Below are positions 1-5,278 of a stretch of 8,465 bases of DNA, one piece after another. Numbering within the stretch: position 1 is the first letter of the stretch; every line of letters begins with the position of its first letter. Position numbers and translations under genes: made by a program. The notes beneath the pieces are model-generated. The model was not told where the DNA came from. It made no database searches and saw nothing but the letters and a program-made list of their open reading frames with translations. This DNA comes from an uncultured Actinomycetes bacterium (lineage in GTDB: Bacteria > Actinomycetota > Actinomycetes > Nanopelagicales > Nanopelagicaceae): positions 1-8,465 of the forward strand of contig CAIUHY010000052.1 of assembly GCA_903899145.1 (NCBI GenBank), in the 5' to 3' direction.

Positions 1-2147
1 ACGATTGCAGGGGTAATGAGTAGTGCAACTAAGTTCATTACCTTAATCAATGGGTTGATAGCAGGACCTGCGGTGTCCTTAAATGGATCTCCAACTGTGT
101 CACCAACAATGGTTGCCTTGTGAGCTTCGCTGCCTTTGCCGCCGTAAACTCCGTCTTCAACCATCTTCTTTGCGTTATCCCATGCGCCACCTGAGTTAGC
201 AAGGAATACAGCCATCAATGTTCCTGTTCCAATTGCTCCGGCAAGGTATGCACCGAGTGCGCCAACACCTAAACCAAAACCAACTGCAATAGGAGCCATA
301 ACTGCAAGTAGGCCAGGGGCAACAAGTTCACGAAGTGAATCACGTGTGCAGATATCAACAACGCGGCCATACTCAGGCTTTTCTGTTCCCTTCATAATTC
401 CTGGGTGCAAACGGAACTGCTCACGAACTTCAACCACAACTGCGCCAGCTGCTCGTGATACTGCGTTAATTGCAAGCCCAGAGAACAAGAAGACAACTGC
501 TGCACCGATAATCAAACCAACAAGATTACGCGGGTTAGCAATATCTAAAATACCTTGATACTCGATATTAAGGGCGCTATTTCCTGCTTGCCCCGCATCA
601 CTGACTGCTTTAATAATCGCATTTGTAAATGCACCAAAGAGTGCAGTTGCAGCAAGAACAGCTGTTGCAATTGCAATTCCTTTTGTAATTGCCTTTGTTG
701 TATTTCCCACTGCGTCAAGTGAAGTCAAGATTGCTGAACCTTCACCATGAACATCTCCAGACATTTCAGCAACTCCTTGAGCGTTATCTGAAATTGGTCC
801 AAATGTATCCATGGCTACGATTACACCGACAGTTGTTAGAAGCCCTGTTCCAGCTAGTGCAACAGCAAAGAGGCTCAGTACGATAGATCCATGACCTAAA
901 AGAAACGCGCCAAATACTGCGGTTGCAATCAACAGGCCAGAATAAACAGCAGATTCAAATCCAACTGAGATACCAGCAAGAATTACTGTTGCAGCTCCTG
1001 TATTTGATGATGCGGCTACGTCATTAACTGGACGCTTACCAACTTCGGTAAAGAAACCTGTAAGTAATTGAATTGCTGCAGCAAGTGCAATACCGATTAA
1101 TACTGCGCCAAAAGTTATAACGCGTGGGTTTACTGTATTAACAGCATGCGCTGGATCTAAGCCACTGAGAAGCTTCATTGAACTTGGTAGATAGGTAAAT
1201 GTTGCAAGTCCAACTAGAACTGCTGAAATAATTGCAGAAGCAAAGAAAGAACGATTGATTGCATTCATTGCTGATTTGTCTGTTGGGCGAAGACGAGTAA
1301 TGAAAATACCGATAACAGCAGTAAGAATTCCAATCGCAGGAACGATCAATGGATAAATAAGTCCTGCATCACCAAAGCCAGCTTTACCAAGCACAAGGGC
1401 GGCAACAAGGGTTACGGCGTATGATTCGAACAAGTCAGCAGCCATGCCTGCGCAGTCACCGACGTTGTCACCGACGTTGTCAGCGATAGTCGCTGCGTTA
1501 CGTGGGTCATCTTCTGGAATATTTTTTTCGACTTTACCAACGAGGTCTGCTCCAACGTCAGCAGCCTTTGTGAAAATTCCGCCGCCAACACGCATGAACA
1601 TTGCAAGCATCGCTGCGCCGAAACCAAAACCCTCGAGGACGTCAGGGGCGTTCTCGCGATAAATAAGAACTACAAGTGAGGCTCCAAGCAAGCCAAGACC
1701 TACTGTTGTCATACCAACAACACCACCGGTCCGGAACGCAATCTTTACCGCGTTTGCTGCAGATTTCTGACGAGCAGCTTCTGCAACACGAACGTTTGCA
1801 CGGACTGCAAGCCACATACCGTTATAACCAACAGCAGCGCTAAAGAGTGCGCCGAGTAAAAAGAAAATTGATCGGCCGATACGAATATCGGTGTGGCCAG
1901 GTAGAGCAAAGAGAAGGACAAAAACAATCGCGACGAAAACACTGAGGGTTTTGAATTGGCGATTGAGATAAGCGGCTGCTCCTTCTTGAACAGCTTCGGC
2001 AATCTCACGCATTTTTGCTGTGCCATCAGGTTGAACTAATACCTGAGCGCGAAGACCAAAGGCGATGGCTAAAGCAATCAGAGAAATGGCTAGGACGGCA
2101 AAAACATATGTCAGATTTGAGCCGGTGACTTGGACAGTGGTATGCAC
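1..2147 (-). CDS. hppA: Membrane-bound proton-pumping inorganic pyrophosphatase (partial, C-terminus beyond left edge)
   Basis: Integral membrane pump that hydrolyses pyrophosphate and moves H+ across the cytoplasmic membrane. The minus-strand frame stays open from a GTG at 2147 to the window edge, giving 715 codons without a stop; only the last part of the C-terminus is missing. The substrate/Mg-binding block is intact: GGGIFTKAADVGAD near residues 188-201, then DDPRN at 213-217 and the DNVGDNVGD repeat at 223-231, followed by CAGMAADLFESY. A later conserved block, GDTVGDPFKDTAGP, lies near the edge. The determinant motif reads GNTTKAITKG with Lys485 and Thr488, the signature of the K+-independent subfamily, whose known members pump H+. 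The GTG start is chosen because GAGGAG (2156-2161) lies 8 nt upstream and the nearest ATG is out of frame. The gene is divergent from dedA. Family identity is certain; K+ independence is inferred from the signature. Confidence 0.97.
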   Translation of the reverse strand, partial: MHTTVQVTGSNLTYVFAVLAISLIALAIAFGLRAQVLVQPDGTAKMREIAEAVQEGAAAYLNRQFKTLSVFVAIVFVLLFALPGHTDIRIGRSIFFLLGALFSAAVGYNGMWLAVRANVRVAEAARQKSAANAVKIAFRTGGVVGMTTVGLGLLGASLVVLIYRENAPDVLEGFGFGAAMLAMFMRVGGGIFTKAADVGADLVGKVEKNIPEDDPRNAATIADNVGDNVGDCAGMAADLFESYAVTLVAALVLGKAGFGDAGLIYPLIVPAIGILTAVIGIFITRLRPTDKSAMNAINRSFFASAIISAVLVGLATFTYLPSSMKLLSGLDPAHAVNTVNPRVITFGAVLIGIALAAAIQLLTGFFTEVGKRPVNDVAASSNTGAATVILAGISVGFESAVYSGLLIATAVFGAFLLGHGSIVLSLFAVALAGTGLLTTVGVIVAMDTFGPISDNAQGVAEMSGDVHGEGSAILTSLDAVGNTTKAITKGIAIATAVLAATALFGAFTNAIIKAVSDAGQAGNSALNIEYQGILDIANPRNLVGLIIGAAVVFLFSGLAINAVSRAAGAVVVEVREQFRLHPGIMKGTEKPEYGRVVDICTRDSLRELVAPGLLAVMAPIAVGFGLGVGALGAYLAGAIGTGTLMAVFLANSGGAWDNAKKMVEDGVYGGKGSEAHKATIVGDTVGDPFKDTAGPAINPLIKVMNLVALLITPAI

Positions 2148-2155
2148 TATGCGAA

Positions 2156-2161
2156 CTCCTC
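2156..2161 (-). promoter_or_regulatory. Ribosome binding site deciding the GTG start of hppA
   Basis: GAGGAG on the minus strand, with AGGAG ending 8 nt before the GTG at 2147. This supports GTG rather than a downstream start. Confidence 0.75.
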
Positions 2162-2174
2162 GTTGAGTGAATCG

Positions 2175-2192
2175 ATCTGGATAAGGCCAGAT
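2175..2192 (-). repeat. Perfect inverted repeat in the hppA leader
   Basis: ATCTGG (2175-2180) and CCAGAT (2187-2192) are perfect complements separated by 6 nt. It sits 28 bp upstream of the hppA start, so it would form a 6-bp hairpin in the hppA leader if transcription starts upstream of it. There is no T-tract after it, so it is not an intrinsic terminator. Operator or leader structure is equally possible; chance occurrence of a 6-bp repeat cannot be excluded. Confidence 0.4.
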
Positions 2193-2229
2193 TTGAGCTG
2201 GATTGCCCGCTCTGGCTGGAAAGGTTACA

Positions 2230-2279
2230 CATAGACCTAGGGGGAGATACAAATAAATAGGTATCTGTTTTTGTCTATG
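2230..2279. repeat. Nested dyad between the divergent hppA and dedA genes
   Basis: The outer arms CATAGAC (2230-2236) and GTCTATG (2273-2279) and the inner arms AGATAC (2245-2250) and GTATCT (2261-2266) are both perfect and share almost the same centre (offset by 1 bp). The loop is an AT-rich 10-mer and the unpaired interior stretches are 8 and 6 nt. The right outer arm overlaps the -10-like box of dedA. The left arm abuts a weak -10-like TGTAAC for hppA on the other strand (2224-2229). Placement suggests an operator for one or both genes, but no known binding motif was recognised. Confidence 0.45.
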
Positions 2280-2287
2280 ATCGGGCA
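2276..2287 (+). promoter_or_regulatory. Probable leaderless promoter (-10 box) of dedA
   Basis: TATGAT at 2276-2281 differs from the consensus TATAAT at one position and is followed by exactly six bases before the ATG at 2288. Transcription starting about 7 nt after the -10 box would begin at the A of the start codon. No Shine-Dalgarno sequence precedes this ATG, which fits leaderless translation, common in Actinobacteria. No convincing -35 box is seen at the right spacing. Confidence 0.5.
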
Positions 2288-2926
2288 ATGAGCTTCATCA
2301 GCGTCACCACCGCGCTCAATTCCAACTATGCCTTAGGCATCATTTTCGCCATCTTGGCCCTAGAAACAGGCCTGCCTCTCATCATTGGTCTGCCTGGAGA
2401 CACCCTTCTCATCTCTGCTGGTCTTTTCGCCAGTGGTGTTGGGGTCAAACCTGGGCACCACCACTTAAGTATTTGGATCGTTGCCCTTGGTACTCCCCTT
2501 GCTGCAATCATCGGATCTCAGTTCGGTCATTGGCTTGGTTGGCATTATGGGATAAAAATATTTAGTCGAGAAGGCTCTAAGTTTTTTGATCCGGGCAAAA
2601 TTAAATCAGCAGAAAAATACATCACGAAGTATGGTCGCGGCCGAGCAATTGTTTTAGGACGTTTTATTCCTGTTGTTCGCGGGCTCATTAATCCCTTGTC
2701 AGGAATCATCCGCGTTCCATTTAAAACATTTGCGTTCTGGAATGTTTTTGGCGCCCTCGTATGGACGCAAGTTCTTATCTGGGGTGCTTATGCTGCCGGC
2801 AGCACATTTGCTGACACAATTTCAAAGTACCTGACAGATATTGTTCTTGTCATTGCAGCAATCAGTATCTTGCCAATCTTCTTAGAAGTCTTTAAAGAGT
2901 GGCGTAGCAGAAAGCACTTGTCTTAA
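2288..2926 (+). CDS. DedA-family (SNARE-associated/VTT domain) membrane protein
   Basis: A 212-residue polytopic inner-membrane protein of the DedA superfamily. Several bacterial DedA proteins support membrane-potential homeostasis and recycle undecaprenyl-phosphate or phospholipid carriers; the substrate of this one cannot be told. Visible hallmarks: an N-terminal re-entrant-type segment with Glu26 and LPGDTLLISAG (residues 35-45), a hydrophobic segment around 62-84 ending in GHWLGWHYG, an amphipathic loop with KYITKYGRGRA (110-120), the signature GRFIPVVRG (124-132) with conserved arginines 125 and 131, FWNVFGALVW (150-159), and a final hydrophobic segment near 185-203 followed by a basic tail. 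Length is normal for the family. It is the only plus-strand gene here; it has no Shine-Dalgarno site and its stop is 3 bp from the convergent pyrE stop. The family is clear, the exact subfamily is not. Confidence 0.93.
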   Translation: MSFISVTTALNSNYALGIIFAILALETGLPLIIGLPGDTLLISAGLFASGVGVKPGHHHLSIWIVALGTPLAAIIGSQFGHWLGWHYGIKIFSREGSKFFDPGKIKSAEKYITKYGRGRAIVLGRFIPVVRGLINPLSGIIRVPFKTFAFWNVFGALVWTQVLIWGAYAAGSTFADTISKYLTDIVLVIAAISILPIFLEVFKEWRSRKHLS

Positions 2927-2929
2927 GTT

Positions 2930-3463
2930 TTATAAACCTAAATCTGTAAGTTGATATGCGGTGCGATATTCAAAGCCAGCATCTTTTACTGCATCTGCTG
3001 CGCCTCGCTCAACAATAACCGCGACACCCACAACGATTGCGCCTGCTTCTTTGAGTGCCTCAACAGCAGTTAATACAGAACCACCTGTCGTTGAAGTATC
3101 TTCGACCGCCAATACGCGCTTGCCTTTAACATCTGGACCTTCAATGCGACGTTGAAGTCCATGTGCTTTTTCTGCTTTACGAACAACAAAAGAATTAAGA
3201 ACTCGTCCCTCACTTGCAGCGACGTGCATCATTGCTGTTGCAACTGGGTCTGCTCCGAGTGTTAAACCACCAACTGCCTCGTAATCCCAATCTTTTGTTA
3301 GATCAAGCATTACTCGACCAACAAGTGGCGCGGCTACTGAATCCAAAGTAATACGACGAAGATCAACGTAATAATCGGCTTCCTTACCTGAAGACAAGAT
3401 AACTTTTCCGTGAACGACAGCTTTTTTAATTATTTCTGCTTTGAGATCATCACGAGTTGTCAT
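2930..3463 (-). CDS. pyrE: Orotate phosphoribosyltransferase
   Basis: Cytoplasmic enzyme of de novo pyrimidine synthesis: orotate + PRPP to orotidine 5'-monophosphate + PPi. The 177-residue protein has the type I PRTase layout: an N-terminal hood with SSGKEADYYVDLRR (24-37), the flexible catalytic loop RKAEKAHGLQRRIEG (95-109) supplying lysines, arginines and His101, and the PRPP-binding signature VLAVEDTSTTGGS (117-129) with the paired acids Glu121-Asp122. The loop and length match actinobacterial PyrE; the only small oddity is an A-E order after RK where E-A is usual. ATG at 3463 is preceded by AAGG 7 nt upstream, and that site overlaps the hspR stop codon, leaving a 9-nt gap. This indicates cotranscription and probably translational coupling with the heat-shock operon. 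The product PPi is a substrate of the pump encoded by hppA. Confidence 0.96.
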   Translation of the reverse strand: MTTRDDLKAEIIKKAVVHGKVILSSGKEADYYVDLRRITLDSVAAPLVGRVMLDLTKDWDYEAVGGLTLGADPVATAMMHVAASEGRVLNSFVVRKAEKAHGLQRRIEGPDVKGKRVLAVEDTSTTGGSVLTAVEALKEAGAIVVGVAVIVERGAADAVKDAGFEYRTAYQLTDLGL

Positions 3464-3472
3464 AGATGAACC

Positions 3473-3856
3473 TTATCCCTTGGAATCTGGAGCTGGTAAC
3501 TCTCGGGTTGAATTCCACGCAGCCTTTGCGGCCCCTGGAGTTACCTGCATAATTGCATCAACTTCTACGCGCAATTTCGCCATCTCTATAGCCATATTTG
3601 CAACAGCTGATTCTAATTCCATAATCCGTTTAATTCCTGCAAGATTAATTCCATCGCCAACTAATCGCTGAATGGTGCGGAGCGCTGAAATGTCTCTCAA
3701 TGAGTACCTGCGCCCGCGGCCAGATGCGCGGCCTGGCGAAACTAATCCCATGCGATCATATTGACGTAAAGTTTGTGGGTGAAGGCCTGAAAGTTCTGCT
3801 GCAACGCTTATAACATAAACTGCTGCATCTTCTTTTGGTTGATTTTCGTTGTTCAT
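3473..3856 (-). CDS. hspR: HspR, MerR-family heat-shock repressor
   Basis: DNA-binding repressor of the dnaK operon (and clpB/lon in relatives); in Streptomyces DnaK acts as its co-repressor. The 127-residue protein begins with a short polar tail, then the HspR-type winged helix-turn-helix: YVISVAAELSGLHPQTLRQYDRMGLVSP (14-41, read in two parts around Gly24), then the wing SGRGRRYS (45-52), and RDISALRTIQRLV. A helical segment follows at about 72-104 (NLAGIKRIMELESAVANMAIEM onward), the usual dimerising coiled coil, and a short Pro/Lys-rich tail. It starts by an ATGA overlap with dnaJ (shared bases 3853-3856) and has AAGG 8 nt upstream. A matching HAIR operator lies upstream of dnaK at 7195-7215, so the protein very likely controls its own operon. 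Confidence 0.95.
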   Translation of the reverse strand: MNNENQPKEDAAVYVISVAAELSGLHPQTLRQYDRMGLVSPGRASGRGRRYSLRDISALRTIQRLVGDGINLAGIKRIMELESAVANMAIEMAKLRVEVDAIMQVTPGAAKAAWNSTRELPAPDSKG

Positions 3857-4773
3857 GCGCGTGCCCTTTCAAATATATCTTTTCGCGGGCTTTCAGATGA
3901 AGTTGCTTCCGCAAATTCTTCAAGTGCTTTCTTTGCTTTCGCATCAAGTCTTTGTGGAACAGTTACTTCAATAGTGATTAATAAATCACCTGATGCATGA
4001 TTGCGAGTGACACCACGACCTTTAAGTCGCAAAACTTTTCCATTATTGGTTCCTGGTGCAAGGCGTACTTTCACTTCTTCACCCTGCAAAGTCGGAACAG
4101 CAATATCTGCGCCTAACGCAGCTTCATCAAATGTCACAGGAAGTGTCATAAGCAAGTTGTCGCCATCACGGGTATATACAGGATGTTTAGTGACATTAAT
4201 TGTAATTAAAAGGTCTCCTGGTCCAGCTTGTCCTGGAGCCCCACGACCTTTAAGTTTAATTTTTGCGCCATCTTTAATTCCGGCAGGAACTCTGGTTGTT
4301 ACCGTTTGATCACTTAAACGCAAATTTATTTCACGCCCAAAAATTGAATCACGGAATGAAATTGTCGTCTCTGTTTGTAAATCTTGTCCTTTACTTGGCC
4401 CCCTGCGTCCGCCTCCAAATAGCGTGGAAAAAATATCATTAGGATCTCCACCACCAAAGATATCTTGATAGTTGCCATTGCTTTGGTGACCACCTTGTTG
4501 TCCAGATTGGAAGCCCCCTTGCGGGATACGTCCAGATTTATACGCATCGCGCATCTCATCGTATTCAGCCCGCTTTTTATCATCAGATAAAACTTCATAG
4601 GCTTCAGATACTTCTTTAAAGCGATCTTCTAACTTCTTATCACCCTTTGTCTTGTCAGGGTGAAGGTCTTTAGCTAGTTTGCGATAGGCCTTTTTAACAG
4701 CATCTGGTTTATCGTTTTTTGAAACGCCAAGGATTTTATAGAGATCCTTCTCATATAAGTCCTTGGCGGCCAT
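3853..4773 (-). CDS. dnaJ: DnaJ-type Hsp40 co-chaperone lacking the zinc finger (class B)
   Basis: J-domain co-chaperone that delivers substrates to DnaK and stimulates its ATPase. The 306-residue protein has a J domain at about 10-72 with His-Pro-Asp at 38-40 and KEVSEAYEVLSD, a Gly/Phe/Asn-rich linker (about 86-130) containing DIF motifs and FGGG, then two contiguous beta-sandwich substrate-binding domains (from LQTETTISFRDSIFG onward, with VPAGIKDG and KLKGRG; repeated as LAPGTNNGKVLRLKGRG). The protein has no cysteine at all, so the four CXXCXGXG repeats of class A DnaJ are absent; class A proteins from actinobacterial dnaK operons are typically 380-400 residues. The start overlaps the grpE stop (TAATG at 4771-4775), and the stop overlaps hspR. 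It could equally be named cbpA-like; operon position favours it as DnaK's main partner. Confidence 0.94.
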   Translation of the reverse strand: MAAKDLYEKDLYKILGVSKNDKPDAVKKAYRKLAKDLHPDKTKGDKKLEDRFKEVSEAYEVLSDDKKRAEYDEMRDAYKSGRIPQGGFQSGQQGGHQSNGNYQDIFGGGDPNDIFSTLFGGGRRGPSKGQDLQTETTISFRDSIFGREINLRLSDQTVTTRVPAGIKDGAKIKLKGRGAPGQAGPGDLLITINVTKHPVYTRDGDNLLMTLPVTFDEAALGADIAVPTLQGEEVKVRLAPGTNNGKVLRLKGRGVTRNHASGDLLITIEVTVPQRLDAKAKKALEEFAEATSSESPRKDIFERARA

Positions 4774-5270
4774 TAGCTTGGATCCGTTACTGCAACCTGT
4801 GCTGGACGAATAACACGATCTTTAAATTTATATCCGGGGCGCAAAACCTTGGTAACAAGTGTTTGAGCCACTTCTCCAGAAGTTTCATGCAAGAGTGCTT
4901 CATGGATATTCGGATCAAACTCAACGTTAATTTCTTCAAACTTCGTTAAACCAAGTTTGGTTGTTGTGTTTGCCAGTTGATCGGCAACCGCTTTAAAGCC
5001 ACCGCTCAATTCTCCATGTTCAGCCGCGCGATCAATATCATCGAATGCTCCAAGAAATTGTGTAACGACCATTGCCGTTATTAAATCTCCTGCTTCACTA
5101 CGTTCTTTATCAACGCGCTTTCGGTAATTTTGAAAGTCAGCTTGTAGACGTTGAAGATCATCAGTCAGTGCTGCAACCGGATCTACATCTTCTAGGACTT
5201 CGTTGACTGCATCAGATAGCGCTTGCTGCGCGCTATCTGATGTGCCATCGACATTTGTCTCATCGCTCAT
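4773..5270 (-). CDS. grpE: GrpE, nucleotide exchange factor for DnaK
   Basis: Cytoplasmic homodimer that releases ADP from DnaK. The 165-residue protein has a poorly conserved acidic tail (1-34), a long helix with LQRLQADFQNYRKRVDKE (39-56), a second helical part through about 110, and the C-terminal beta domain with the family signature FDPNIHEALLHE (118-129) and RPGYKFKDRVIRPAQVAV (144-161), which contacts the DnaK ATPase domain. Length is slightly short because the N-terminal tail is short. ATG at 5270 is the only reasonable start (the next Met is residue 67); it lies 8 nt after the dnaK stop with only a weak, distant GAAGAG as ribosome site, so coupling to dnaK translation is likely. A perfect 13-bp inverted repeat covers codons 10-21 (see the separate entry). 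Confidence 0.96.
   Translation of the reverse strand: MSDETNVDGTSDSAQQALSDAVNEVLEDVDPVAALTDDLQRLQADFQNYRKRVDKERSEAGDLITAMVVTQFLGAFDDIDRAAEHGELSGGFKAVADQLANTTTKLGLTKFEEINVEFDPNIHEALLHETSGEVAQTLVTKVLRPGYKFKDRVIRPAQVAVTDPS
5210..5242 (-). repeat. Perfect 13-bp inverted repeat (hairpin) within the grpE 5' coding region
   Basis: CATCAGATAGCGC (5210-5222) and GCGCTATCTGATG (5230-5242) are exact reverse complements around a 7-nt loop. In the mRNA this is a strong stem starting about 28 nt after the grpE ATG, inside the codons for the disordered acidic tail, where the amino-acid sequence is little constrained. No T-tract follows on either strand, so it is not an intrinsic terminator. Possible roles are mRNA processing or stabilisation, or tuning the DnaK:GrpE ratio; function is inference. 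Confidence 0.8.
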
Positions 5271-5278
5271 GTTAACTA

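Noticed and set aside
1456..1479. Tandem direct repeat of a 12-mer (TCACCGACGTTG twice) inside hppA.
   Set aside because: It encodes the universally conserved repeated motif DNVGDNVGD of the pyrophosphatase active site, so protein constraint explains it.
1867..1882. Inverted repeat CCGATA/TATCGG with a 4-nt loop in hppA.
   Set aside because: Six-bp repeats of this kind are expected many times by chance in a window this size, and this one lies in conserved coding sequence.
346..2232. Small open frames on both strands overlapping hppA.
   Set aside because: They overlap the unbroken pyrophosphatase reading frame (or its promoter region) and encode no recognisable domain.
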